DNA of 32,035 bases from Paludibacteraceae bacterium (GCA_017401985.1 JAFPNK010000079.1:1-32035), one strand, 5' to 3'. Shown: positions 1 to 7,341, numbered from the stretch's first letter. Notes: generated by a model from the letters alone, not told the origin. Program-made: numbers and translations.

Positions 1-171
1 ATCATCGAGGACGTTGCACATGTACTGCATAGAGTTCGCCCAACTGCGATACTCCGCATCGTTATTATGCGCAATACAATGCTCGAAGAAGGCATTCTCT
101 ATCTTCTCCGCGATCAGGTTATTCCGCACATCCTGCGTAAACCCACCTTTCGTATTGCGATAAATGATCAT
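1..171 (-). CDS. DUF2075 (Schlafen group 3-like) protein, N-terminal fragment
   Basis: This is the first 57 codons of a gene that runs off the left edge of the window; the frame stays open to base 1. The start is the ATG at 171, 15 nt after the stop of the upstream membrane-protein gene, so the two are probably co-transcribed. The peptide begins MIIYRNTKGGF and continues through a segment ending in RSWANSMQYM. From memory this resembles the N-terminus of DUF2075 proteins, which carry a P-loop NTPase/helicase-like domain further on; that domain lies outside the window. The match is to a short segment only, so the family call is an inference. The role of these proteins is not well defined; some occur in defence or mobile contexts. 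Confidence 0.55.
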   Translation of the reverse strand, partial: MIIYRNTKGGFTQDVRNNLIAEKIENAFFEHCIAHNNDAEYRSWANSMQYMCNVLDD

Positions 172-186
172 ATCTTCGTGTTTTTC

Positions 187-687
187 TTACTCTTCTTGGG
201 GAACTTCTTCTAATTGAAAACTTTCCACTTTCACTGTTTTGCCATTTGCTAACTCGCAGATATATTGACTTATTCTATCCTCGAAGGTAGTATAGTCTTT
301 GACAGTCACTTTCTGCTTCTCTCCTTCGTCATTTTTCCAGATAGCTACATCTCCGGGCAAAAACTCTGCACCATTAGCAAGAACTGTGTCGTGGATGGAA
401 TTAGGATTGACTTGTTTATAGATCGCTTCTGCATGATTGGCTATACTCGCAATGGTTTTGCCAAATGCATAAAAGAAAATAGATCCAAGGAGTACCTCTA
501 AAGCAGAAGCAAGTCCTGACCAGTCAAATACAAGGTCATTCGGGTGATCATAACTGCCGGTATCGTGGAACGATGACCAAATGATGATTATTGAGGCAAT
601 AATACCAATGACTAAAACGATTCCCGATACTGTTTCCAAGGTTTTTCCGGCTTTACTATTTAAAACCGATTTCTTTCTGTCAACCAT
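187..687 (-). CDS. Small two-helix membrane protein of unknown function
   Basis: I do not recognise this 166-residue protein. A basic N-terminus (residues 1-16) is followed by a hydrophobic helix at about 18-38 and a second at about 57-80, so it should sit in the inner membrane as a hairpin. The C-terminal part, about 105-160, is soluble and charged, with a GDVAIWKN segment and alternating strand-like residues, possibly a small beta-barrel fold. The start ATG at 687 is preceded by a good Bacteroidetes promoter, so it opens a short transcript that probably continues into the DUF2075-type gene 15 nt downstream. The gene looks more A+T-rich than the nqr genes, which hints at accessory origin, but I did not compute this. 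Confidence 0.6.
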   Translation of the reverse strand: MVDRKKSVLNSKAGKTLETVSGIVLVIGIIASIIIIWSSFHDTGSYDHPNDLVFDWSGLASALEVLLGSIFFYAFGKTIASIANHAEAIYKQVNPNSIHDTVLANGAEFLPGDVAIWKNDEGEKQKVTVKDYTTFEDRISQYICELANGKTVKVESFQLEEVPQEE

Positions 688-707
688 AATACTTGTGTTT
701 TAGTGCG

Positions 708-739
708 CAAAATTACTAAAAAAATCTCATATATGCAAA
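708..739 (-). promoter_or_regulatory. Bacteroidetes-type promoter for the membrane-protein gene
   Basis: On the minus strand a TTTG (-33) at 736-739 is followed after 20 nt by TAATTTTG at 708-715, matching the TAnnTTTG -7 element. The expected start of transcription is near 700, leaving a leader of roughly 12-15 nt before the ATG at 687. Confidence 0.55.
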
Positions 740-755
740 TTTATTTGAGATTTTT
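720..755 (-). terminator. Possible A/T-rich terminator after the phosphatase gene
   Basis: AAAAATCTCA at 720-729 pairs with TGAGATTTTT at 746-755 around a 16-nt loop, and the minus-strand transcript then reads into a short T run. The stem covers the last codons and stop of the phosphatase gene and overlaps the promoter of the next gene. It is A/T-rich and the loop is long, so it would be weak. Confidence 0.4.
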
Positions 756-1193
756 CAGCAGTTTTTCCATCTCGGGTAGGGGAGGGAGGTAGCCTTGTGA
801 ACAGTTCCAGACGAGGTGGTTCGTGTAGCCTTTGCATTCGTCTTCGAAATGGAAGCCGAGTTTAGCGAAATGGTAGGCTTCGACGACCGTGCGCGAGCGG
901 TTGTCGCCGTGCAGGCAGTGGACGATGATGTGCGAGCCGTCGCGGTCGTATTCAGCCAGTTTGGCAACCGCTTGAAGCACGATGTTTAAGTCCATCGGGC
1001 GTTCATCGGTGGGGAACCAATCGAAGGTGGCGCCTTTGGATAGGATGGCATCGATCACCTCGGGCTCGCGGTACATACACACGTTTATGACGTGTTTCGT
1101 GTTCTCGGTAAAAGTCCATTTGTTGTTGATCTCATCCAGCGTCAGGAACGGACGCGCAGTGATGTTGGCAAAGGTGTAGTCTGTGATTTGCAT
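741..1193 (-). CDS. Dual-specificity / protein-tyrosine phosphatase-like protein
   Basis: A 150-residue cytoplasmic protein with the cysteine-phosphatase signature HCX5R(S): HCLHGDNRS at residues 92-100, with nucleophile Cys93 and phosphate-binding Arg99. An upstream loop at about 57-68 (FDWFPTDERPMD) carries several Asp residues, one of which could be the general acid. The size fits a minimal dual-specificity phosphatase domain with nothing attached. Substrates could be phosphotyrosine or phosphoserine proteins, nucleotides or phosphoinositides; the sequence does not decide. The start ATG at 1193 has its own promoter about 25 nt upstream, and no partner kinase lies next to it, so it appears to be a single-gene unit between the nqr terminator and a weak terminator of its own. 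Confidence 0.75.
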   Translation of the reverse strand: MQITDYTFANITARPFLTLDEINNKWTFTENTKHVINVCMYREPEVIDAILSKGATFDWFPTDERPMDLNIVLQAVAKLAEYDRDGSHIIVHCLHGDNRSRTVVEAYHFAKLGFHFEDECKGYTNHLVWNCSQGYLPPLPEMEKLLKNLK

Positions 1194-1218
1194 AGTTGCG
1201 TTTTTTTTAAATTCGCTG

Positions 1219-1250
1219 CAAAGATAATACTACATTTCACTTTTTCCAAA
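1219..1250 (-). promoter_or_regulatory. Bacteroidetes-type promoter for the phosphatase gene
   Basis: The minus strand carries TTTG at 1247-1250 and TATCTTTG at 1219-1226, a TAnnTTTG match, with 20 nt between them. Transcription would start near 1212, about 18 nt before the ATG at 1193. The position downstream of the nqr terminator supports independent expression. Confidence 0.55.
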
Positions 1251-1302
1251 TTATTTTGCAAAAAAATGCAAAAAAACCGGATAGAACGTAAGGTGACAAA
1301 CG

Positions 1303-1338
1303 AATAAAGAACGCACGTGTGTACGCGCGTTCTTTATT
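1303..1338 (-). terminator. Strong hairpin terminator downstream of the nqr operon
   Basis: The 16-nt arms 1303-1318 and 1323-1338 are complementary except at one position (a G-U wobble in the minus-strand RNA) around a GTGT loop. The outer stem is AATAAAGA/TCTTTATT, so a U-rich stretch forms at the 3' side in either orientation. It lies about 65 nt beyond the nqrF stop, past the CTAG array, and is the obvious end of the nqr transcript. Confidence 0.7.
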
Positions 1339-1342
1339 TTGT

Positions 1343-1402
1343 CTAGGCGGCTAGATGACTAGGCGGCTAGACTACTAGACTACTAGACTACTAGACTACT
1401 AG
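1343..1402. repeat. CTAG array, eight CTAG sites at exact 8-bp period
   Basis: CTAG occurs at 1343, 1351, 1359, 1367, 1375, 1383, 1391 and 1399. The spacers are GCGG or ATGA in the first units and ACTA in the next four. The array is intergenic, between the nqr terminator and the nqrF stop codon. Related CTAG arrays with a 9-bp period lie inside the ABC-F and rimO genes. Confidence 0.95.
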
Positions 1403-1403
1403 T

Positions 1404-2684
1404 TTATCCTCCAAAGTTGTCAAATCTAATATCCTGATCATCAACTCCAAGAGAGTGCAAGAGATCCAATACCGTTTTTGCCATCATAGGAGGACCGCAG
1501 AGGTAGTACTCGATGTCTTCCGGTGCTTCGTGTTGCTTCAGATAGGTGTCGCCCATTACCGGTGCAATAAAGCCCGGGGTGTATTTTACGCCCAGTTGGT
1601 CTGCCTTCGGGTCCGGACGGTCCAACGCGAGGTGGAAATGGAAATTCGGGAACTCCTTCTCCAACGCGAGGAAATCCTCCAGGAAGAAGACCTCGTCGAT
1701 AGCACGTGCGCCGTAGAAATAGTGCATCTGACGGTCGCGGCAGTTGCGGGTCTTGAGCATGTGCATGATCTGCGCACGCAGCGGAGCCATACCGGCACCA
1801 CCACCGACCCAGATCATCTCCTTCTTGCTGTCATAGACAGGTCGGAACTCACCGTAAGGACCGCTCATGCGTACTTTGTCGCCCGGTTTGAGCGAGAAGA
1901 TATACGTGGAAGCGATACCACACGGCACATCCATGAACTCAGGTCCGTTCGGGCACTGCTCTTTCGGTTTGAAAGGCGGCGTAGCGATGCGGACGGTGAG
2001 GGTGATGATGTCACCTTCGTCGGGGTAGTTAGCCATGGAGTACGCACGTACGGTGGCCTGGGTGTTCTTCTGTTTGAGTTTGAAGAGGCCGAACTTCTCC
2101 CATGCGGGCAGATAGAGGTCGCCGATGAGGGATTTGTCGAAGTCGTTGTAGTCGAGGTCGTACTCTGGGATGATGATCTGCGCGTACGAGCCCGGTTCGA
2201 AGTTCATGTGCTCGCCCGGAGGCAGTTGCACCTTGAACTCCTTGATGAAGGTAGCGACGTTCTTGTTGGAGATGACTTCGCACTCCCACTCCTTGACGCC
2301 GAGTACGGCTTCGTCCACCTTCATGGTGATGTCTTCTTTGACTTTGACTTGGCAGCCGAGACGCCAGCCTTCTTTCTGCTGCTTACGCGAGAAATGGACG
2401 GTCTCGGTCGGCAGTATCTCACCGCCGCCGCTGAGTACCTGGCACTTACACTGACCGCACGAACCCTTACCACCGCAGGCAGAAGGCAGGTGCACGCCGG
2501 CTTCGCCGAGTTGGCTCAGCAGGGAGCCGCCGGCAGCCACGTCGTACTCTTTGTCGCCGTTGATGGTGACTTTGACGTTGCCGGAGGAAACGAGGTATTT
2601 CTTAGCTACCAACAGGATGGTAACCAACAGGAGTATTACTACTAAGAATACTGCGATTGCAATTAAAATAGCTTGTACATTCAT
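1404..2684 (-). CDS. nqrF: Na+-translocating NADH:quinone reductase subunit F
   Basis: NqrF is the NADH-oxidising subunit that passes electrons through FAD and a [2Fe-2S] cluster into the Na+ pump. The 426-residue protein has an N-terminal membrane helix (about 5-27), then a ferredoxin domain whose ligands Cys70, Cys76, Cys79 and Cys111 show the canonical spacing. The FAD-binding RAYS motif is at 213-216 and GPYGEF at 275-280; the NADH-binding GGGAGMAP is at 294-301 and CGPPMM at 396-401. All expected domains are present at normal family length. The start ATG at 2684 has a perfect AGGAGG eight nt upstream. It is the last gene of the operon, 17 nt after nqrE, and is followed by the CTAG array and terminator. 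Confidence 0.97.
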   Translation of the reverse strand: MNVQAILIAIAVFLVVILLLVTILLVAKKYLVSSGNVKVTINGDKEYDVAAGGSLLSQLGEAGVHLPSACGGKGSCGQCKCQVLSGGGEILPTETVHFSRKQQKEGWRLGCQVKVKEDITMKVDEAVLGVKEWECEVISNKNVATFIKEFKVQLPPGEHMNFEPGSYAQIIIPEYDLDYNDFDKSLIGDLYLPAWEKFGLFKLKQKNTQATVRAYSMANYPDEGDIITLTVRIATPPFKPKEQCPNGPEFMDVPCGIASTYIFSLKPGDKVRMSGPYGEFRPVYDSKKEMIWVGGGAGMAPLRAQIMHMLKTRNCRDRQMHYFYGARAIDEVFFLEDFLALEKEFPNFHFHLALDRPDPKADQLGVKYTPGFIAPVMGDTYLKQHEAPEDIEYYLCGPPMMAKTVLDLLHSLGVDDQDIRFDNFGG

Positions 2685-2692
2685 AATGGTAT

Positions 2693-2698
2693 CCTCCT
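2693..2698 (-). promoter_or_regulatory. Shine-Dalgarno site of nqrF
   Basis: AGGAGG on the minus strand, 8 nt before the ATG at 2684. Such sites are unusual for this phylum and occur in the window only before nqrB to nqrF. Confidence 0.75.
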
Positions 2699-2701
2699 AT
2701 T

Positions 2702-3328
2702 TTAGAAATTCAGTCCGCTGAAGCACATGAAGGCGAGGGCCATCAGACCTACAGTGATGAAGGTGATACCCAGACCCTGCAAGGGCTTCGGAACATCGTT
2801 ATACTCCATTTTTTCACGAATACCTGCGAGGCAGACGATGGCCATAAACCATCCGATACCGGAACCGAGCGCGTAGAAGAACGCGTCGCCGAAACCGGTG
2901 ATTGCCTTAGCGTCTGTAGCCGGCAGGCCGATACGCTGCTGCATGAAGAGCGAGCCACCCATGATGGCGCAGTTCACAGCGATCAGCGGCAGGAAGATAC
3001 CGAGGGAAGCGTACAGCGACGGGCTGAACTTCTCCACGATCATCTCCACGAGTTGCACGATAGCGGCGATGACGGCGATGAAGAGGATGAAACTGAGGTA
3101 ACTCAGATCCACGCCATCCATCAGCGCACCCGGACCCAACACATATCTTTGCAGCAGGTAGTTAACCGGCAGGGTGACGATGAGCACGAAAGTAACGGCT
3201 ACGCCGAGGCCTGCAGAGGTCTTCACATTCTTCGATACTGCCAGGTATGAACACATACCGAGGAAGTACGCGAAGATCATGTTGTCCGAGAAGATCGAAC
3301 GAACAAATAAATTCAATGCATTATCCAT
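2702..3328 (-). CDS. nqrE: Na+-translocating NADH:quinone reductase subunit E
   Basis: NqrE is one of the two related six-helix membrane subunits (with NqrD) that form the ion- and electron-conducting core of Nqr. The 208-residue product is hydrophobic throughout, begins [19 protein letters not shown] as typical NqrE does, and has six recognisable helices. It contains the conserved segments [10 protein letters not shown] (about 24-33) and [10 protein letters not shown], whose cysteines bind the intramembrane Fe-S centre shared with NqrD. The ATG at 3328 overlaps the last base of the nqrD stop (TAATG) and has AGGAGG seven nt upstream, so translation is probably coupled. Confidence 0.96.
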   Translation of the reverse strand: MDNALNLFVRSIFSDNMIFAYFLGMCSYLAVSKNVKTSAGLGVAVTFVLIVTLPVNYLLQRYVLGPGALMDGVDLSYLSFILFIAVIAAIVQLVEMIVEKFSPSLYASLGIFLPLIAVNCAIMGGSLFMQQRIGLPATDAKAITGFGDAFFYALGSGIGWFMAIVCLAGIREKMEYNDVPKPLQGLGITFITVGLMALAFMCFSGLNF

Positions 3329-3948
3329 TACTTAGCCTCCTTATTATTATAAGCTCTGTGAGCCCAAATTACACAACCTACGAGAATAAGCGCCATAGCG
3401 GGCATAAGCATCATACCACAGTTCTCATAACCAGCCTCGTACCAGCTCTTCGGGATGATTTGGAAACCGAGGAGTTGTCCGGCACCGAACAGTTCGCGCA
3501 CGAACGCTACGATGACGAGGATGATAGCGTATCCCAGACCGTTGCCCAGACCGTCGAGGAACGAATCCCACGGTTTGTTGGTCATGGCGAAGGCCTCGAG
3601 ACGACCCATGAGGATACAGTTGGTGATGATGAGGCCGAGGTAGACAGAGAGTTGCATAGCCACATCGTATGCGAACGCTTTGAGCACTTCGCTCACGAGC
3701 GTTACGAGCGCTGCTACCACTACCAGTTGCACGATGATACGTACGCGCATCGGGATCGTATTACGAATAAGCGACACGATCACGTTCGCCATAGCGACGA
3801 TAATCGTCACAGCGATACCCATCACGAGGGCAGGCTTGAGTTGTACTGTCACGGCGAGTGCCGAACAGATACCCAGAATCTGCACAACGACAGGGTTATT
3901 GGCGTTAAGAGGACCCAGAAGGGTTTCTTTAGTCTTCTGCGATAACAT
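3328..3948 (-). CDS. nqrD: Na+-translocating NADH:quinone reductase subunit D
   Basis: NqrD is the partner of NqrE in the membrane core. I place the start at the ATG at 3948 (206 residues, beginning [10 protein letters not shown]) and not at the in-frame ATG at 3969, because AGGAGG lies 6 nt upstream of 3948 and the shorter form matches the usual N-terminus before the [12 protein letters not shown] segment. Six membrane helices are visible. The conserved LGICSALAV and [10 protein letters not shown] segments each carry a cysteine expected to bind the intramembrane iron centre. The gene overlaps the end of nqrC by 20 nt and shares one base with the nqrE start. Confidence 0.95.
   Translation of the reverse strand: MLSQKTKETLLGPLNANNPVVVQILGICSALAVTVQLKPALVMGIAVTIIVAMANVIVSLIRNTIPMRVRIIVQLVVVAALVTLVSEVLKAFAYDVAMQLSVYLGLIITNCILMGRLEAFAMTNKPWDSFLDGLGNGLGYAIILVIVAFVRELFGAGQLLGFQIIPKSWYEAGYENCGMMLMPAMALILVGCVIWAHRAYNNKEAK
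3336..3341 (-). promoter_or_regulatory. Shine-Dalgarno site of nqrE
   Basis: AGGAGG on the minus strand, 7 nt before the nqrE ATG at 3328; it lies inside the last codons of nqrD. Confidence 0.75.
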
Positions 3949-4618
3949 TGTCTGCCTCCTTTTCTTCATTAGTTTCTACATTCTCTTCTACTACCGGCAC
4001 GTCGTTGAGGAACTCAGCGTAGTTCTTCATCTCCTCCTCGAGCATCTTGCTGACACCTTCAGAAGTGATGGTAGCGCCGGAAACGGCATCTACTTGCTCT
4101 TGTCCTTCCGCTTTCTTGCCGGCTTTGAGCACAGCTACCGATACCACTTCGTTAGCGGCATTGCGGATATGCTTGTTCTCAAACTGGCTACGGAACTCTT
4201 TCTCAACGATCTTAGCACCCAGACCCGGAGTCTCACCTTCGTGGTTGAAGTTAACGCCCCAGATGGTGTTCTTGTCCTCGTCGAGTGCAAGGTAACCACC
4301 GATGCCGCCCCACAGACCCTTACCGGCCAGCGGCAGCACATATTTGGTAGCACCGTTGAGGGAAGCTACGTACACTTCTTTGCCGTTCTTCAACGTAATG
4401 GTGTCCGTCATGAGGGACATATACACCTCAGCGGCATCGCCTTGGATAGAGTCCACTTTGAGTGCACCGAGGATCTGTTTCTGCTTGTCGAGCAGCACGT
4501 TCTTGTCCTTACGCTCCTGGAGCGCTGAACTGACTACTGCCAGAAGAACAGCTACGATCACTACTACCACCGTCATATAGACGAATGTGTAGATATTTGA
4601 ATTGGTATTCAGTTTCAT
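3929..4618 (-). CDS. nqrC: Na+-translocating NADH:quinone reductase subunit C
   Basis: NqrC carries a covalent FMN on the outer face of the membrane and relays electrons within Nqr. The 229-residue protein has an N-terminal membrane helix (about 11-32) and a soluble FMN-binding domain. The flavinylation motif DAVSGATIT is at 177-185, with Thr183 the expected FMN attachment residue. GETPGLGAKI at about 128-137 is also a family signature. The last 20 residues are strongly acidic and look disordered. The start overlaps the nqrB stop as ATGA and has GGGAGG 7 nt upstream. Attachment needs the flavin transferase ApbE, which is not encoded in this window. Confidence 0.96.
   Translation of the reverse strand: MKLNTNSNIYTFVYMTVVVVIVAVLLAVVSSALQERKDKNVLLDKQKQILGALKVDSIQGDAAEVYMSLMTDTITLKNGKEVYVASLNGATKYVLPLAGKGLWGGIGGYLALDEDKNTIWGVNFNHEGETPGLGAKIVEKEFRSQFENKHIRNAANEVVSVAVLKAGKKAEGQEQVDAVSGATITSEGVSKMLEEEMKNYAEFLNDVPVVEENVETNEEKEADNVIAED
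3955..3960 (-). promoter_or_regulatory. Shine-Dalgarno site that sets the nqrD start
   Basis: AGGAGG on the minus strand with a 6-nt gap to the ATG at 3948. It favours this start over the ATG at 3969, which has no such site. Confidence 0.75.
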
Positions 4619-5805
4619 AGCTTCACCTCCCTTTTAGCACGATTATTAATGTTAACTTGCACTACGCACCAGTCGATGAGCGGAGCGAAGGCGTTCATGA
4701 GCAGGATAGCCAGCATCATTCCCTCCGGATAACCCGGGTTGAGCACGCGCACGAGCACAGCCACCAGACCGATGAGGAAGCCGTAGATCCATTTACCGCA
4801 CTCGGTACGAGCCGACGTCACAGGATCGGTAGCCATGAACACGGCACCGAATGCGAAACCGCCGCTGACGAGGTGCATGTACCACGGGTACTGCGCCACG
4901 AGATTGGACTCGGCACCGAAACGGTTGAACAGGAACGCTGTCAGACCACCGCCGACAAAGACTGCCAGCATCGTCTTCCAGCTGGCTACACCGGTAGCAA
5001 TGAGCAACGCAGCACCGAGCAGGATAGCCCACAGACAGGTCTCACCAACCGAACCCGGAATCAGACCGTTCGCCATGTCCCAGAACGACTGCTGAACCTC
5101 CGAACCCGTAGCCATTTGTGTCAACGGAGTAGCGCAGGTGTAACCCTCTACCAGACCGCCGTCCCAGCCCCATGTGCCGCCGTCACGAACGAACATCTTA
5201 TCGCCCGTCATCGAACTCGGATATGCAAAGAACAGGAACGCACGCGTGATCAGTGCTACGTTGAAAATATTGTATCCCGTTCCACCGAACACCTCTTTGG
5301 CGAAGATGACAGCGAATGCCACAGCGATCGCTACTTGCCACAGCGGCGTGTTAATCGGCACAATCAGCGGGATGATAAATCCGGTTACTAAAAATCCTTC
5401 CGCTACCTCTTCATGCTTGATCTGCGCAACGGTGAACTCAATACCCAGACCGACTACGTACGCTACGATGAGGTAGGGCAGTACAGCCAGTGCACCGAAA
5501 CCGAGTGCTTTCCACCACAACGCGCATGTCAGACCGGCTGCCAACTGACCGGTAGCCAGCAAGTGCTGATAACCGACGTTGAACATACCGAACAGCAACG
5601 CAGGAATGAGCGCGATGACCACGAGAATCATCGTACGCTTCGAGTCGCGACCGTCGTGAATATGACTGCCGTTGCGTTTAGCGGTGGTATTGGGCGTGAA
5701 CAGGAAGGTATCAAAGGCGTCGTAGAACGAGCTCAACTTAGCGAACTTACCGCCTTCCTCGAAGTTCTTACCGAACTTCTTCCAAAATTGATAGAACTTC
5801 TTCAT
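4615..5805 (-). CDS. nqrB: Na+-translocating NADH:quinone reductase subunit B
   Basis: NqrB is the large membrane subunit that holds a covalent FMN and riboflavin and is thought to form the Na+ path. I take the ATG at 5805, which overlaps the nqrA stop (TGATG) and has AGGAG 8 nt upstream; the GTG at 5808 would add one residue. The 396-residue protein has a soluble N-terminus (about 1-55) and about ten membrane helices. The FMN site reads GYTCATPL, with the attachment threonine near residue 226; most homologues I recall have SGAT or TGAT here, so the cysteine in the glycine position is unusual. EVFGGTGYNIFN is a further family motif. Confidence 0.96.
   Translation of the reverse strand: MKKFYQFWKKFGKNFEEGGKFAKLSSFYDAFDTFLFTPNTTAKRNGSHIHDGRDSKRTMILVVIALIPALLFGMFNVGYQHLLATGQLAAGLTCALWWKALGFGALAVLPYLIVAYVVGLGIEFTVAQIKHEEVAEGFLVTGFIIPLIVPINTPLWQVAIAVAFAVIFAKEVFGGTGYNIFNVALITRAFLFFAYPSSMTGDKMFVRDGGTWGWDGGLVEGYTCATPLTQMATGSEVQQSFWDMANGLIPGSVGETCLWAILLGAALLIATGVASWKTMLAVFVGGGLTAFLFNRFGAESNLVAQYPWYMHLVSGGFAFGAVFMATDPVTSARTECGKWIYGFLIGLVAVLVRVLNPGYPEGMMLAILLMNAFAPLIDWCVVQVNINNRAKREVKL
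4626..4631 (-). promoter_or_regulatory. Shine-Dalgarno site of nqrC
   Basis: GGGAGG on the minus strand, 7 nt before the ATG at 4618, inside the last codons of nqrB. Confidence 0.7.
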
Positions 5806-7169
5806 CACTCAATCTCCTTTTTTAAATTGTCCAGCGCTTCGCGAACGATAGCCTGCACCGGTAATTTGGACGTGCAGACAAACTCGCAGAGTGCAAAATC
5901 TTCCGGAGCCACTTCGTATGCTCCCAAAGCCTCCATGCGGTCAATATTACCCGCAATCATAGCCTTGATCAGATACTCAGGGTAGATGTCCATCGGGAAC
6001 ACGCGGTCGTATTCGCCGCTCACGATGATGGCACGACGACCACCTTTGATTCGTGCATCCCACGGATAATGTTTCGGACCGAACAGCCACTTGGTGAAGC
6101 AGTTGTCCAGCATCTTGGCAGGATCGGTACAGCCGGCGTTGAAGTCTTTGAATCGCGGCCACATCCAACCCATGAACTCCGCTTTCTCTGAACCTTCGTC
6201 CAGCACGGTGAACTGGTTGTCATAAACCGAGATCATCTCGTTCAGGTCAATCTGACGACCGCTCAGCACGTTGCCGGCGATGTAACGGCACGGACACTCG
6301 GTGTGCACGTTGCTCGTCAGAATAGCCGACACAGGCATGCCTGGCAGCACGTTGTAGTACTGACGACCGTATGCCAACGGACCCGTGAGCGCCACTTTCT
6401 TCTGATAATCGACAATGCCCTTCTGGAACAGACGGCCGATGATAGCCAGATCCTGGATGTTCACCGTGAACACCGTCTCACCCTTCGCCAACGGCGCGAG
6501 GTTGTTCAACTGTACACCTACGTTGCCTGCCGGATGCGGACCCGCTACTTCGTACAGCGTGCAGTCCTTCAACTCTCTAAACTCGGTCGCACGAGCTCCG
6601 GCTTTGATACCGATGAACACCGGTGCGAGCTTACTGAGTGCACTAACTGCTGCCTGCAATGTCGGCAGCTGACCTTTCAGCACGAACTCATAGTTCGGCG
6701 CAGCGGGAGCGCTGTCAAAACTCGAGATGAAGATGGCGCGCGGAGTCTTGTTCGGCAACGCGATGCAGTCGTACGGACGCTGCTTGAGCAATGCCCACAG
6801 ACCCGACTTCAAAAGCAAGGCCTTTACATTCTCCATTGTGCAATCTCCAATCTCAAATCGCTCATAACTGAGCGCTGCGTCTGCCTCAATGTCTATCGAC
6901 ATCACCTTGCGTCGCTCACCGCGGACAATCGCCTTCACGGTTCCCGATACAGGGGATGTAAACAACATGTCCTCAAACGCCTTGTCGTGAAAGAGCGGTG
7001 AACCCGCCTTCACCTGTTCGCCTTCTTTCACCATCAGTTTCGGGGTGATACCGGCGAATTGGTCGGGCACTATATGAAAGACCTCCGGCCGACGTACGCT
7101 ACCCAGCGTCTCGACTGCAGCTCCATCAAAGGGAATGTCCAAACCACGTTTCAGTTTGATTGTTTGCAT
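5805..7169 (-). CDS. nqrA: Na+-translocating NADH:quinone reductase subunit A
   Basis: NqrA is the peripheral, cofactor-free cytoplasmic subunit of Nqr and contributes to quinone interaction. The 454-residue protein starts MQTIKLKRGLDIPFDG, the typical N-terminus, followed by a lipoyl-like barrel (about 30-105, with KEGEQVKAGSPLF and SPVSGTVKAI) and the NqrA middle and C-terminal domains with NVHTECPCRYIAGNVLSGRQ at about 288-307. Length and content are normal. It is the first gene of the operon; its ATG at 7169 follows a good promoter and, unlike nqrB-F, has no Shine-Dalgarno sequence. A weak heptamer-like stretch encodes residues around 105-112. Confidence 0.96.
   Translation of the reverse strand: MQTIKLKRGLDIPFDGAAVETLGSVRRPEVFHIVPDQFAGITPKLMVKEGEQVKAGSPLFHDKAFEDMLFTSPVSGTVKAIVRGERRKVMSIDIEADAALSYERFEIGDCTMENVKALLLKSGLWALLKQRPYDCIALPNKTPRAIFISSFDSAPAAPNYEFVLKGQLPTLQAAVSALSKLAPVFIGIKAGARATEFRELKDCTLYEVAGPHPAGNVGVQLNNLAPLAKGETVFTVNIQDLAIIGRLFQKGIVDYQKKVALTGPLAYGRQYYNVLPGMPVSAILTSNVHTECPCRYIAGNVLSGRQIDLNEMISVYDNQFTVLDEGSEKAEFMGWMWPRFKDFNAGCTDPAKMLDNCFTKWLFGPKHYPWDARIKGGRRAIIVSGEYDRVFPMDIYPEYLIKAMIAGNIDRMEALGAYEVAPEDFALCEFVCTSKLPVQAIVREALDNLKKEIE
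5814..5818 (-). promoter_or_regulatory. Shine-Dalgarno site of nqrB
   Basis: AGGAG on the minus strand, 8 nt before the ATG at 5805, inside the last codons of nqrA. It favours the ATG over the GTG one codon earlier. Confidence 0.65.
6830..6864. repeat. Weak heptamer-period stretch inside nqrA
   Basis: Successive 7-mers TCTCCAT, TGTGCAA, TCTCCAA, TCTCAAA and TCGCTCA show a 7-bp period with several mismatches. It is in frame within nqrA and encodes RFEIGDCTMEN. On its own it could be chance; it is listed because clearer arrays occur elsewhere. Confidence 0.35.
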
Positions 7170-7222
7170 AAATTAGTTAATTATTTTTGTTGATTTTATT
7201 GATTTCACATAAAAACCGGCTG

Positions 7223-7253
7223 CAAAATTACTAAAATTTTTTCATATACGCAA
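7223..7253 (-). promoter_or_regulatory. Promoter of the nqr operon
   Basis: The minus strand has TTGC at 7250-7253, exactly 19 nt, then TAATTTTG at 7223-7230, a TAnnTTTG match. The expected start near 7216 gives a leader of about 45 nt before nqrA. The -33 element lies inside the left arm of an 11-bp inverted repeat. Confidence 0.65.
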
Positions 7254-7309
7254 GCGCGTGTGTATTATTTTTTGTTTTTTGTGTATTTTCTTGTGTTTCG
7301 CTTGCGTAT
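7246..7309. promoter_or_regulatory. Inverted repeat spanning both divergent promoters (candidate operator)
   Basis: ATACGCAAGCG at 7246-7256 and its exact reverse complement CGCTTGCGTAT at 7299-7309 are separated by 42 nt. The arm centres are 53 bp apart, close to five helical turns. Each arm contains the -33 element of one of the two divergent promoters. This may be a binding site for a shared regulator, or simply two copies of one extended -33 context. Confidence 0.5.
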
Positions 7310-7332
7310 GTCAAAAAAAAGTATTACTTTTG
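7302..7332 (+). promoter_or_regulatory. Promoter of the hemolysin-III to metallophosphoesterase gene run
   Basis: TTGC at 7302-7305, exactly 19 nt, then TACTTTTG at 7325-7332. The layout mirrors the nqr promoter. Transcription is expected to start around 7337-7341, almost at the first ATG (7342), so the message may be nearly leaderless. Confidence 0.65.
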
Positions 7333-7341
7333 CAAACTGAA

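Noticed and set aside
1343..1402. A CRISPR array
   Set aside because: The 8-bp units with 4-bp variable parts are far too short for repeats and spacers, and no cas gene is present.
1455..2645. A 396-codon open frame on the plus strand opposite nqrF
   Set aside because: It is antisense to a fully motif-supported nqrF, has low-complexity Arg/Val/Glu-rich composition and no recognisable domain.
3247..3945. A plus-strand frame opposite nqrD/nqrE, His- and Asp-rich
   Set aside because: The composition is a mirror of hydrophobic membrane codons; nqrD and nqrE are certain.
7187..7212. A heptamer array in the nqr leader
   Set aside because: The T-rich sequence shows a rough 9-10 bp similarity but no consistent 7-bp period.
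7258..7341. An upstream GTG extension of the hemolysin-III gene
   Set aside because: It would place the promoter inside the coding region and add 28 Cys/Phe-rich residues not expected at the start of this family.
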